This document shows, in pieces, positions 52,314 through 60,624 of a stretch of 64,000 nt of DNA. The first letter of the stretch is position 1. Each line of letters opens with the position of its first letter. The position numbers were made by a program, and so were the translations under genes. This DNA comes from Leifsonia sp. 466MF. Its GTDB lineage: Bacteria; Actinomycetota; Actinomycetes; Actinomycetales; Microbacteriaceae. The notes below the pieces were generated by a model. That model did no database searches. It had not been told where the DNA came from and saw only the letters and a list, made by a program, of their open reading frames with translations. The DNA is taken from assembly GCF_900100265.1 (NCBI RefSeq), contig NZ_LT629696.1, positions 2,728,001 through 2,792,000 of the forward strand. Direction: 5' to 3'.

Positions 52314-52354
52314 ACCATTACGGTACGACTATTGTTCGATGATTGTCAAACAAT
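52295..52354. promoter_or_regulatory. Candidate operators for the ArsR-type regulator
   Basis: ATTGTTCGATGA occurs twice as a direct repeat (52295-52306 and 52331-52342, 36 bp apart). The first lies in a GTTCGATGAAC palindrome, and the outer GGTATGA/TCATACC arms surround it; the second runs into ATTGTCAAACAAT (52342-52354), another imperfect palindrome. The sites cover the MFS promoter and the regulator start. Confidence 0.6.
52320..52349 (-). promoter_or_regulatory. Promoter of the MFS gene
   Basis: On the minus strand TTGACA (52349-52344) and TACCGT (52325-52320) are separated by 18 nt, and the ATG follows after 6 nt. The -35 box overlaps the second operator-like repeat. Confidence 0.65.
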
Positions 52355-52363
52355 TGTGGTGAG

Positions 52364-52666
52364 ATGACCGACTACCCCACGCCCGACATGGCCGATGTGC
52401 AGCTCGTGGATGTGCTGCGCGCCCTCGCCGACCCCATCCGGCTGCAGATCGTCCGGGTCCTCGCGGACGGCCGCCCGCATCCCAAGTCGATGACCGAGTG
52501 GGGCGTCGACATCCAGAAGTCGACCATGGCGCATCACTTCAAGACGCTGCGCGAGGCCGGTGTCACGCGCACGATCGTCTCCGGCCGCACGCACGAGATC
52601 CAGCTGCGTCGGGAGGAGCTGGACGACCGTTTCCCCGGGCTCGTCGAGGCCCTTCTGCAGGGCTGA
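52364..52666 (+). CDS. ArsR-type winged-helix transcriptional regulator
   Basis: A 100-residue DNA-binding protein. VDVLRALADPIRLQIVRVL is the ArsR/SmtB entry motif, MAHHFKTLREAGV the recognition helix and RTHEIQLRREEL the wing. No Cys cluster for metals is seen, so it probably senses something else. ATG 52364 is preferred on family length; an in-frame TTG at 52343, exactly 7 nt after TATTGT, would add seven residues and be leaderless. It likely represses the divergent MFS gene. Confidence 0.82.
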   Translation: MTDYPTPDMADVQLVDVLRALADPIRLQIVRVLADGRPHPKSMTEWGVDIQKSTMAHHFKTLREAGVTRTIVSGRTHEIQLRREELDDRFPGLVEALLQG

Positions 52667-52667
52667 G

Positions 52668-52940
52668 TCAGCCGAGCGCCTCGTCGAGCTTCCGCTCCAG
52701 CTCATCCAGGTCGAAGTAGTTCTCCACCACGATCACATCGGCGTTCGTGCGACCGATGCGGTCGACGAGCTCCGGCGAGGTGAGCACGACCTGCGCGTCG
52801 GACGCCGCCTCGGCGATGTTCGCCGCGTCGGAGGCTGTGACGTCCGCGTCGATCCCCAGCCGGTCGAGCACGCGCTCGGCGTTGACCTTGAGGATGCCGG
52901 ACGTGCCGACCCCGACGCCGCAGATCGCGACGATCTTCAC
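52668..52940 (-). CDS. PTS EIIB component (ascorbate/lactose-type fold)
   Basis: A 90-residue protein. IVAICGVGVGTSGILK carries the phosphocysteine (Cys7) and the following P-loop-like turn of small EIIB proteins of the ascorbate/galactitol group; VVLTSPELV continues the fold. Its ATG overlaps the EIIA stop (ATGA), and the gene is immediately after the ArsR-type gene on the other strand. No EIIC permease is present in the window, so the sugar is unknown. Confidence 0.78.
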   Translation of the reverse strand: MKIVAICGVGVGTSGILKVNAERVLDRLGIDADVTASDAANIAEAASDAQVVLTSPELVDRIGRTNADVIVVENYFDLDELERKLDEALG

Positions 52941-53395
52941 CGCGACGCCTCCTCGCTCAGCGTGAGGATGCGCTGCACGTCGGCCACGTCGGTCGCCGCG
53001 GCCAGGGCCGGGATCGCCTCCGGGTCGTTGAAGACGTTCGCCAGTTCGGCCACGCTCGTCACATGCGCCTCGGGCGTCGAGACGGCAAGGCCGAGGACCA
53101 CCGAGACCGGATCGTTGTGCGGGTGACCGAAGACCACCGGCTCGTCGAGGGTGACGACGGAGAGGCCGTCCGCGTTCACGTCGGGACCGGGTCGGGCGTG
53201 CGCCAGAGCGAGACCCGGCGCGATGACGATGTAGGCACCGAACTCCTCGATGACCTGGATCATGCGCTGCGCATAGCCCTGCTCCGTCGCTCCGGAGCGC
53301 GCCAGCGCCTGCCCTGCCAGCTCGACTGCTTCACGCCAGTCGGCGGCGTGCGCGCCGACGGTGATGGCGGAATCAGGCAGCGGTGGCAGTGACAT
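52937..53395 (-). CDS. PTS EIIA component (fructose/mannitol/ascorbate type)
   Basis: A 152-residue protein of the PtsN/FruA-type EIIA fold. IAPGLALAHARPG holds the phosphohistidine (His66), and EPVVFGHPHNDPVSVVLGLAV the second conserved His region. It would pass phosphate from HPr to the coupled EIIB. It lies 24 bp after the adenosine deaminase gene on the same strand and may be read from the nucleoside operon. Confidence 0.82.
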   Translation of the reverse strand: MSLPPLPDSAITVGAHAADWREAVELAGQALARSGATEQGYAQRMIQVIEEFGAYIVIAPGLALAHARPGPDVNADGLSVVTLDEPVVFGHPHNDPVSVVLGLAVSTPEAHVTSVAELANVFNDPEAIPALAAATDVADVQRILTLSEEASR

Positions 53396-53419
53396 ATCTT
53401 CAGCGTAACGCCCGAGGGG

Positions 53420-54538
53420 TTACGAACCCTCGAAACCTGCTGTGATGATCTCCGCGAGCTCTTCGCGCTCCTCCAGCGGGAGGAAGGATGCCGCCGCGGC
53501 GTTGAGCTGGAAGATCTCCAGGTCGGTGCGGTCGTAGGCGAACGCGTCGGCGAGGATGCTCAGCTCGCGGGTCAGGGTCGTGCCGCTCATCAGCCGGTTG
53601 TCGGTGTTGACGGTGACGCGGAAGCCCAGCTGGTAGAGCAGGTCGAACGGGTGGTCGAGGATGTCGTCGCCCCACGCGGCGATGGCGCCGGTCTGCAGGT
53701 TCGACGTCGGGCTCGTCTCGAGGGCGATCTCCCGATCCTTGACCCACTGCGAGAGCGTGCCGAGGGTGACATAGGTGTTCTCGTCGTCCTGGCGCTCCAC
53801 CGTGATGTCCTCGGCGAGACGCACGCCGTGGCCGAGGCGCAGAGCCCGGCCGTCGAGGAGGGCGCTGCGGATGCTCTCGAGGCCGTCGGCCTCGCCCGCG
53901 TGGACGGTCGCCGGGAAGAACTCCGACGCCAGGTAGTCGAAGGCAGCGCGATGGTTGGAGGCGGGGAACCCCGCCTCGGCACCGGCGATGTCGAAGCCGA
54001 CCACGCCGCGGTCGCGGTGGCGGACGGCGAGCTCGGCGATCTCGAGGCCGCGGTCGTTGTGGCGCATGGCGGTGACGAGCTGACCGATGCGGATGCGCCC
54101 CCCGGCGCCGCGGACGTCGGCGATGCCCTGCTCGATGCCCTCCTGGACCGCCTCGACGGTCTCGTCGAGGCTGAGGCCGCCGGACAGGTGCTGCTCGGGC
54201 GCCCAGCGGAGCTCGCCGTACACGACGCCGTCCGCCCCGAGGTCCTGGACCGACTCGCGGGCGACCCGCACGAGGCCCTCGCGGGACTGCATCACGGCCG
54301 TGGTCAGGTCGAAGGTCTTCAAGTACTCGACGAGCGAGCCGGAGTTCGACTTCTCGGCGAACCAGCGGCCCAGCTCGGTCGCATCCTGCGCCGGCAGCTC
54401 CAGCCCGATCTCCTGGCCCAGTTCGAGCACCGTCGCGGGCCGGAGGCCGCCGTCGAGGTGGTCGTGGAGGGAGACCTTCGGCAGCGGGCGGATCTCCGTG
54501 CCGTCGGCCAGCGTGTACTCGTTCCAGGCGTCGCTCAT
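53420..54538 (-). CDS. add: Adenosine deaminase
   Basis: A 372-residue zinc TIM-barrel enzyme converting (deoxy)adenosine to (deoxy)inosine. SLHDHLDGG (residues 24-31) gives two zinc ligands, VHAGEADG the third His and catalytic Glu, LGHGVRL the catalytic His, and NTDNRLMSGT the final zinc Asp. Length is normal. It follows deoA by 10 nt; the deoA stop lies within TAGGGT, 7 nt before the ATG, which could act as an internal -10 or, through AGGG, as a weak ribosome site. Inosine produced can go to the nucleoside phosphorylase. Confidence 0.95.
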   Translation of the reverse strand: MSDAWNEYTLADGTEIRPLPKVSLHDHLDGGLRPATVLELGQEIGLELPAQDATELGRWFAEKSNSGSLVEYLKTFDLTTAVMQSREGLVRVARESVQDLGADGVVYGELRWAPEQHLSGGLSLDETVEAVQEGIEQGIADVRGAGGRIRIGQLVTAMRHNDRGLEIAELAVRHRDRGVVGFDIAGAEAGFPASNHRAAFDYLASEFFPATVHAGEADGLESIRSALLDGRALRLGHGVRLAEDITVERQDDENTYVTLGTLSQWVKDREIALETSPTSNLQTGAIAAWGDDILDHPFDLLYQLGFRVTVNTDNRLMSGTTLTRELSILADAFAYDRTDLEIFQLNAAAASFLPLEEREELAEIITAGFEGS

Positions 54539-54548
54539 GAGTCCAACC

Positions 54549-55856
54549 CTAGGCGATGCGGTCGGCGATCAGCGGGCCGCGCTCGTACGCGGTGCCGGGG
54601 GCGGCGATCCGGTAGGCGCCCTCCAGAGCCTCGAGTGCGCGCTCGAACCGGGCGGGCTCGTCCGCCGACAGGGTGAACAGCGGCTGACCCGCCCGCACCT
54701 CGTCGCCGGGCTTCGCGTGCAGGTCGATCCCGGCCGCGTGCTGCACCGGGTCCTGCTTGCGCGCGCGTCCGGCGCCGAGCCGCCAGGCGGCGATGCCGAA
54801 GGGCAGCGCCTGCTGCTCGACGAGGATGCCGTCCTGCTCGGCGACGACGGTGTGCGTCTCCTTCGCGACAGGGAGGTCGGCATCCGGGTCGCCGCCCTGG
54901 GCGCGGATGACCTCGCGCCACTTGTCCATCGCCCGGCCGTCCTTGAGGGCCGCTTCGACGTCCTCGTCTGGGCGTCCGGCGAGGGTCAGCATCTCGCGCG
55001 CGAGCGCGACGGTTAGCTCGACGATGTCGGCCGGCCCGCCGCCGGCGAGCACCTCCACCGACTCGCGGACCTCGTTCGCGTTGCCGATCGCGAGGCCGAG
55101 CGGGACGTTCATGTCCGTCAGCAGTGCGGAGGTGGCGACGCCGGCATCCCGGCCGAGCTCGACCATCGTGCGGGCGAGTTCGCGCGAGCGCTCGATGTCC
55201 TTGAGGAAGGCGCCGGAGCCGAACTTGACGTCGAGCACCAGCGCGCCGGTGCCCTCGGCGATCTTCTTCGACATGATCGAGGAGGCGATCAGCGGGATGG
55301 CCTCGACCGTCCCGGTGATGTCGCGCAGTGCGTAGAGCTTTCCGTCCGCCGGAGCGAGGCCCGACCCGGCCGCGCAGATGACGCCGCCCTCGTTCCGGAG
55401 CTGCGCGAACATCTCCTCGTTGCTGAGGTTCGCACGCCAGCCCGGGATGCTCTCGAGCTTGTCGAGGGTGCCGCCGGTGTGACCGAGACCACGCCCGGAC
55501 AGCTGCGGCACGGCGACGCCGAAGGTCGCGACGAGCGGCATGAGCGGCAGCGTGATCTTGTCACCGACGCCGCCGGTGGAGTGCTTGTCGGCGGTCGGCT
55601 TGCCGAGGCCCGAGAAGTCCATCCGCTCGCCTGAGGCGATCATCGCGAGGGTGAGGTCCTTGATCTCGCGGCGCGTCATCCCGTTGAGGAAGATCGCCAT
55701 GGTCATCGCCGACATCTGCTCGTCGCCGACATAGCCGCGGGTGTACGCGTCGACGAGCCAGTCGATCTCGGCGGTGCTCAGCTCGCCGCGGTCGCGCTTG
55801 GTCCTGATCAGGTCGACGGCGTCGAACGCCTCGACCTCTCCTGCACGGTCGGTCAC
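54549..55856 (-). CDS. deoA: Thymidine phosphorylase
   Basis: A 435-residue enzyme that releases thymine and deoxyribose-1-phosphate. KHSTGGVGDK (residues 91-100) is the phosphate-binding signature, LSGRGLGHTGGTLDKLESI the pyrimidine-nucleoside phosphorylase motif, and SSIMSKKIAEGTGALVLDVK the second. The C-terminal alpha/beta region is intact. GTG 55856 has AGGAA 7 nt upstream. It sits between cdd and add, so pyrimidine and purine salvage are coregulated. Confidence 0.96.
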   Translation of the reverse strand: MTDRAGEVEAFDAVDLIRTKRDRGELSTAEIDWLVDAYTRGYVGDEQMSAMTMAIFLNGMTRREIKDLTLAMIASGERMDFSGLGKPTADKHSTGGVGDKITLPLMPLVATFGVAVPQLSGRGLGHTGGTLDKLESIPGWRANLSNEEMFAQLRNEGGVICAAGSGLAPADGKLYALRDITGTVEAIPLIASSIMSKKIAEGTGALVLDVKFGSGAFLKDIERSRELARTMVELGRDAGVATSALLTDMNVPLGLAIGNANEVRESVEVLAGGGPADIVELTVALAREMLTLAGRPDEDVEAALKDGRAMDKWREVIRAQGGDPDADLPVAKETHTVVAEQDGILVEQQALPFGIAAWRLGAGRARKQDPVQHAAGIDLHAKPGDEVRAGQPLFTLSADEPARFERALEALEGAYRIAAPGTAYERGPLIADRIA

Positions 55857-55872
55857 GAAGGTGTTCCTCTGT

Positions 55873-56310
55873 TCAGTCGTTGTCGTGCTCGGCCGCGTAG
55901 GCGGCGAGCTGGCGCGGCCCGAAAGCGTCGGGCAGCACCTGGTCGATGGTGCGGATGCCGGAGACCGTCTCGAGCAGCATCCCCTCCGCCGAGTGTTCGT
56001 AGAGCAACTGGCGGCAGCGGCCGCAGGGCATCAGGATGTCGCCGTCGCCGTTCACGCACGTGAACGCGACGAGGTGGCCGCCGCCGGTCATCGCGAGCGA
56101 CGAGACGAGCCCGCATTCGGCGCACAGCGTCACGCCGTAGCTGGCGTTCTCGACGTTGCAGCCGCTGACGATCCTGCCGTCGTCGACGAGCGCCGCCGCA
56201 CCGACCGGGAACTTGGAGTACGGGACGTACGCGTGCGACATGGCCTCTATCGCGGCGGACCGCAGCGCATCCCAGTCGATCGAATCGGGGTTCTGGTCCA
56301 CGGCGCTCAT
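55873..56310 (-). CDS. cdd: Cytidine deaminase
   Basis: A 145-residue tetramer-type enzyme converting (deoxy)cytidine to (deoxy)uridine. SKFPVGAAAL and SGCNVENASYG bind the nucleoside; CAECG supplies a zinc Cys (63) and the catalytic Glu (65), and MPCGRCRQLL gives the other two zinc Cys (96 and 99). The C-terminal LLPDAFGP-like segment (VLPDAFGP) is typical. The ATG overlaps the ABC permease stop (ATGA), so it is part of the nucleoside import operon. Confidence 0.96.
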   Translation of the reverse strand: MSAVDQNPDSIDWDALRSAAIEAMSHAYVPYSKFPVGAAALVDDGRIVSGCNVENASYGVTLCAECGLVSSLAMTGGGHLVAFTCVNGDGDILMPCGRCRQLLYEHSAEGMLLETVSGIRTIDQVLPDAFGPRQLAAYAAEHDND

Positions 56311-57599
56311 GACTTGATGTACGGCTTTCCGTCGGCAGCAGGAGCACGCGAGATGCCGACGAGGCCCGCCACGGCGAGGATCGTCACGACGTACGGCAGC
56401 ATCAGCATGAACTCGCTCGGGACCGGCGAGCCGATGGTGCTGAGCACGTTCTGCAGGTTCGTGGCGAAGCCGAAGAGCAGGGCGGCGAGCGTGGCCTTGA
56501 TGGGATCCCAACGGCCGAAGATCACGGCCGCGAGGGCGATGAAGCCCTGACCTGCGGTCATCTCCTTCGAGAACGCACCGACGGAGCCGAGCGTGTAGTA
56601 CGCGCCGCCGAGGCCCGCGATGGCGCCCGCGAGCGAGACGTTCCAGAACCGGGTGCTGTTGACCTTGATGCCGACGGTGTCCGCCGCCTCGGGGTGCTCG
56701 CCGACGGACCGGAGCCGGAGGCCCCAACGCGTCTTGAACAGGCCGAACCAGACCAGGAACACGGCGATGTACATGAGGTACTCGATGATCGACTGGTCGA
56801 ACAGCACCTTGCCGACGATCGGGATCTCGCTGAGCACCGGGATCGGCCAGTTCGGCAGGCGCGGCGGGTGGTTGAGCAGCTGCGGGTTGCCCGCGAGCAC
56901 CTTCGAGTAGAGGAAGCTCGTGAGACCGACGACGAGCACGTTGAGCACGACGCCGACGATCACCTGGTCGACGAGGTACTTGATCCCGAACGCGCCGAGC
57001 AGGAAGGACACCAGCACACCGGCGACCATCGCGGCGATGAGGCCGACGACCCAGCTGCCGGTGAGCGTCGCCGTCATGGCCGAGACGAACGCGCCGGCGA
57101 GCAGCTGGCCCTCGATGGCCACGTTCACCACGCCGCCGCGCTCGGAGACGACGCCGCCGAGCGCGCCGAAGACGAGCGGGACCGCGAGGCTGATGGTGCC
57201 GAGCAGGAGGCCCGTCACCGGAACCGGATACGGGCTGCCCGAGTCCGCCCAGGTCAGGAAGCCGAACATGAACAGAAGCGAGAAGACGATGACGACCCAG
57301 ATCGGCGTCCGGCGTGCCCGGTAGGAGAGGTACGCGCTCCACAGGGTGAGCGCGATCAGGAGGATGGTCACGACCGTGGTGGTGACGAAGCTGTCGACCG
57401 TCAGTGTGGGCAGACGGACGGCATCCGACTTCTCCGAGAAGCGGAACGTGCTCTCACCGTGCCGGGAGAACCCGAAGAACAGGATGAGGCTGACCAGCAC
57501 GAAGATGCCGAAAGCGATCGGCGCCTTCCAGGAGCGGATCTCCGCCTTCTCCAGGACGATCGGCGAGGAGTCGGGAACGACGGGGGCGGTGGTGCTCAC
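56307..57599 (-). CDS. BMP-type nucleoside ABC importer permease 2
   Basis: A 430-residue branched-chain-type permease with about ten helices. LVFGALGGVVSERGGVVNVAIEG is the hallmark of the YufQ/NupQ class of nucleoside permeases, and RSVGEHPEAADTVGI the loop that contacts the ATPase. GTG 57599 overlaps the upstream permease stop (GTGA) and has AGGAGG upstream. N-terminal about 100 residues contain two helices and a longer external loop than usual. It forms the pore with permease 1. Confidence 0.9.
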   Translation of the reverse strand: MSTTAPVVPDSSPIVLEKAEIRSWKAPIAFGIFVLVSLILFFGFSRHGESTFRFSEKSDAVRLPTLTVDSFVTTTVVTILLIALTLWSAYLSYRARRTPIWVVIVFSLLFMFGFLTWADSGSPYPVPVTGLLLGTISLAVPLVFGALGGVVSERGGVVNVAIEGQLLAGAFVSAMTATLTGSWVVGLIAAMVAGVLVSFLLGAFGIKYLVDQVIVGVVLNVLVVGLTSFLYSKVLAGNPQLLNHPPRLPNWPIPVLSEIPIVGKVLFDQSIIEYLMYIAVFLVWFGLFKTRWGLRLRSVGEHPEAADTVGIKVNSTRFWNVSLAGAIAGLGGAYYTLGSVGAFSKEMTAGQGFIALAAVIFGRWDPIKATLAALLFGFATNLQNVLSTIGSPVPSEFMLMLPYVVTILAVAGLVGISRAPAADGKPYIKS

Positions 57600-58894
57600 T
57601 TGGCCGCCACCTCCTTCGTGACGATGGGGCGCTGTCTCCGGGGAGTGCTCCCCGGAGCAGGCAGGCGGAAGATCGCGCGCACGAGCGGTGGCGCGGCGAC
57701 GAACAGGACGATGAGGGACTGCAGGATCAGGACGATGTCGATCGGGATGTCGTTCGCCGCCTGGATGGTGTACCCACCGGCCTTGAGGGCTCCGAAGAGG
57801 AGGCCGGCGATGAACACACCCCACGGACGCGACCGACCGAGCAGCGCGACCGTGATCGCGTCGAAGCCGATGCCCGCATCCACACCGGAGCTGATGCCCT
57901 GCGGGAAGACACCGAGCGCCTGGCTGGCGCCGGTGATGCCGATCAGTCCACCGGCGATGAGCATGGCGTAGACGTACACGTTCTTGACGTTGATGCCCGC
58001 GACGCGTGCGGCGTTCGGGTTCTCGCCCACCGCACGGAAGCGGAAGCCGAGGCTCGAGCGGTTGATCAGCCACCACACGAAGACCGTCGCGCCGATCACG
58101 AGCACGAAGGCCCAGGTGAGGTTGTACTGCGCACCGAGCAGCGGAGGGAAGATCGCGTTGGCGTGGACCGCCGGCGCCTTCGGGTTGTTCGACCCCGGCG
58201 CCTGCAGGAGCCCCTGCGTGCGGAGCATGTACGAGATCAGATAGAACGCGATGTAGTTGAGCATGATCGTGACGATCACCTCGTGCGCACCCGTCCGGGC
58301 TTTCAGCAGGCCGACGATCCCTGCCCAGATCGCTCCGCCGACGATGCCGGCGACGACGGCCAGCACCAGGTGGATGACCGGCGGCAGGTCGAACGAGAAA
58401 CCGACCCAGGCGGATGCGGCGGCGGCGATGAGGATCTGCCCCTGACCACCGATGTTGAACAGGCCGACGCGGAAGGCCAGCGCGACGCCGAGACCGCTGA
58501 CGATCAGCGGAGTGGCGAAGGTGAGCGTCTCGGTCAGCGGCCGGATGCCCGCGCTGAACGACGGCCGGCGGAAGTTGTAGATCGCGCCCTGGAACATCGA
58601 GACGTACGCGTCGGAGACCGACGTCCAGATGGCGGCGATCGTGTCACCGGGCCGGGCGAAGAAGTACCCCGCCGCGCGCTGCACCTCCGGGTCGGTGACC
58701 GCGATGAGGATGGCGCCGACGATGAGGGCGAGGACGACCGCGAGGATCGAGATGACCACGGGCCCGCTCATGATCTCGCGGACCGCCTGGTTCCAGCGCG
58801 AGGGCTCTTCGCCCGCTGGTGCGGGAGCCGGCGTGCCGGGCTCCACGGGCTGGGCCGACGCCACGGGCTGGCCGGGCGTGGGGGTCCCCGTCAT
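57596..58894 (-). CDS. BMP-type nucleoside ABC importer permease 1
   Basis: A 432-residue permease of the YufP/NupP class, with a Pro/Ala-rich cytoplasmic N-terminus of about 40 residues. FRVGLFNIGGQGQILIAA and FRAVGENPNAARVAGINV are the family landmarks, and HEVIVTIMLNYIA is typical of nucleoside permeases. It overlaps the ATPase gene by four bases (58891-58894) and permease 2 by four, so ATPase, permease 1, permease 2 and cdd are translationally coupled. Confidence 0.9.
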   Translation of the reverse strand: MTGTPTPGQPVASAQPVEPGTPAPAPAGEEPSRWNQAVREIMSGPVVISILAVVLALIVGAILIAVTDPEVQRAAGYFFARPGDTIAAIWTSVSDAYVSMFQGAIYNFRRPSFSAGIRPLTETLTFATPLIVSGLGVALAFRVGLFNIGGQGQILIAAAASAWVGFSFDLPPVIHLVLAVVAGIVGGAIWAGIVGLLKARTGAHEVIVTIMLNYIAFYLISYMLRTQGLLQAPGSNNPKAPAVHANAIFPPLLGAQYNLTWAFVLVIGATVFVWWLINRSSLGFRFRAVGENPNAARVAGINVKNVYVYAMLIAGGLIGITGASQALGVFPQGISSGVDAGIGFDAITVALLGRSRPWGVFIAGLLFGALKAGGYTIQAANDIPIDIVLILQSLIVLFVAAPPLVRAIFRLPAPGSTPRRQRPIVTKEVAAK

Positions 58895-60411
58895 GCTGCT
58901 GCTCCTGCCTGCTCCGGCGACTCGCCGGCCATCATGAGGCCGAGCACGTCGCGAGACGTGTTGCCCGGCACGATTCCTACGATTCCGCCGCGGTACATCA
59001 CGGCGATGCGGTCGGCGAGGGCGGCGACCTCGTCGAGCTCCGTCGACACCACGATCACCGGGATGCCGGCATCCCGGGTCTCGACGATGCGCTTGTGCAC
59101 GAACTCGATCGAGCCGACGTCCAGACCGCGGGTCGGCTGCGCCGCCACGAAGAGCCGCAGCTCGCGGCTGAGCTCGCGGGCGAGCACCACCTTCTGCGCG
59201 TTGCCGCCGGAGAGTCGGCCGACCTTCTCGTCGATGGACTGCGTGCGCACGTCGAACTCGCGCACCTTGTCCTCGGCGAACTGCTTCAGATAGGAGAACT
59301 GGATGTTGCCGGCCTTCACGAACGGGTCGCTCGTCGAGCGGTCGAGCATGAGGTTCTCCTGGATGGAGAACTCCCCCACCAGGCCGTCCTCGTTGCGGTC
59401 CTCCGGCACGAACCCGACACCCTCGTCGAGCACCTTGCGGACGCTGTGGCCCTGGATCGGCTTACCGTCGAGCAGGATCTCGCCCTGCACACGCGGCTGG
59501 AGGCCGATGATCGCCTCCGTCAGCTCCGTCTGGCCGTTGCCCTGAACGCCGGCGATCGCCAGGATCTCACCGGCGGCCACCTCGAAGCTCACGTTGTTCA
59601 CGACGATCTGCCCGATCGGGTCGATCACCGAGAGGTCCTTGACCACGAGCGCCGGGGCGCCGGGTGTCGCCGGCTTCTTGTCCACCGTGAGCGACACCGC
59701 GCGGCCGACCATCATCGACGCGAGCTCGACGTTGGTGGCGGTGGGCTGCGCCTCGCCGATCACCTTGCCGAGTCGGATGACGGTGATGCGGTCGGCGACC
59801 TCGCGCACCTCGCGCAGCTTGTGCGTGATGAAGACGATCGCGGTGCCCTGCTCCTTGAGCTGGCGCATGATCGCCATGAGCTCGTCGGTCTCCTGCGGCG
59901 TCAGCACGGCCGTCGGCTCGTCGAAGACGAGCACCTTGGCATCCTGCGACAGCGCCTTGATGATCTCCACGCGCTGCTGGACGCCCACCGGGAGGTCTTC
60001 GACCAGCGCATCCGGGTCGACGTCGAAGCCGAAGCGGGCGGAGATCTCGCGGACCTTGGCCCGAGCGGCGTTGAGGTCGAGACGGCCGCCGAACTTCGTC
60101 TGCTCGTGGCCGAGCATGACATTCTCGGCGACCGTGAAGACGGGGATGAGCATGAAGTGCTGGTGCACCATGCCGATGCCGGCCTTCATGGCGTCACCCG
60201 GGCCGGAGAAGTGCTGGACGACGTCGTCGAGCAGGATCTCGCCCTCGTCGGGCTGGTAGAACCCGTAGAGCACGTTCATGAGGGTGGACTTGCCTGCGCC
60301 GTTCTCGCCGAGCAGGCAGTGGATCTCACCGGGTTCGACGGTCAGATCGATGTGGTTGTTCGCGACCAGGGGACCGAACCGTTTGGTGATCCCGCGGAGT
60401 TCGAGCTTCAT
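58891..60411 (-). CDS. BMP-type nucleoside ABC importer ATPase (two ATPase domains)
   Basis: A 506-residue protein with tandem nucleotide-binding domains of the sugar/nucleoside class (RbsA/NupO-like). Domain 1 has Walker A GENGAGKST (about 37-45), DLPVGVQQRVEI as signature and VLVFDEPTAVL as Walker B. Domain 2 has the degenerate Walker A GVQGNGQTE, usual for this class, and an intact LSGGNAQKV signature. AGGAAA lies 9 nt before the ATG. It energises import of nucleosides bound by the BMP lipoprotein. Confidence 0.93.
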   Translation of the reverse strand: MKLELRGITKRFGPLVANNHIDLTVEPGEIHCLLGENGAGKSTLMNVLYGFYQPDEGEILLDDVVQHFSGPGDAMKAGIGMVHQHFMLIPVFTVAENVMLGHEQTKFGGRLDLNAARAKVREISARFGFDVDPDALVEDLPVGVQQRVEIIKALSQDAKVLVFDEPTAVLTPQETDELMAIMRQLKEQGTAIVFITHKLREVREVADRITVIRLGKVIGEAQPTATNVELASMMVGRAVSLTVDKKPATPGAPALVVKDLSVIDPIGQIVVNNVSFEVAAGEILAIAGVQGNGQTELTEAIIGLQPRVQGEILLDGKPIQGHSVRKVLDEGVGFVPEDRNEDGLVGEFSIQENLMLDRSTSDPFVKAGNIQFSYLKQFAEDKVREFDVRTQSIDEKVGRLSGGNAQKVVLARELSRELRLFVAAQPTRGLDVGSIEFVHKRIVETRDAGIPVIVVSTELDEVAALADRIAVMYRGGIVGIVPGNTSRDVLGLMMAGESPEQAGAAA

Positions 60412-60575
60412 TCGGGTGGGTTTCCTTCTCTACTCGCCCGGGGGGAGCGAAGAGCCTTTGTGAGGAGGGGGCACGCGGAACGGCTGGTGGCCTCGTCGCG
60501 CATCCTCAACCCTACCTTCCTGCGCAGATGTCAGTGTGTGCTCAGATGAGCGAGGAAGGCGGGGAGGGAACGGAA

Positions 60576-60605
60576 CGGGGAGGCCAGCCGTGGCTGACCT
60601 CCCCG
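60576..60605. terminator. Stem-loop between the BMP lipoprotein and ATPase genes
   Basis: CGGGGAGG (60576-60583) pairs with CCTCCCCG (60598-60605), with an inner AGCC/GGCT stem. It lies 20 bp after the lipoprotein stop in a 213-bp gap (60412-60624) within an otherwise overlapping operon, so it could lower downstream expression relative to the binding protein. Confidence 0.65.
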
Positions 60606-60624
60606 TCGAGCGTTCTCGTCGCTG

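Noticed and set aside
54539..54551. TAGGGT before add as a firm leaderless promoter
   Set aside because: The hexamer includes the deoA stop codon, and AGGG could equally act as a ribosome site within the operon; not distinguishable.
58891..60411. Second ATPase domain as a pseudogene segment because its Walker A is degenerate
   Set aside because: A degenerate second Walker A is normal for RbsA/NupO-type double ATPases, and the frame and signature are intact.
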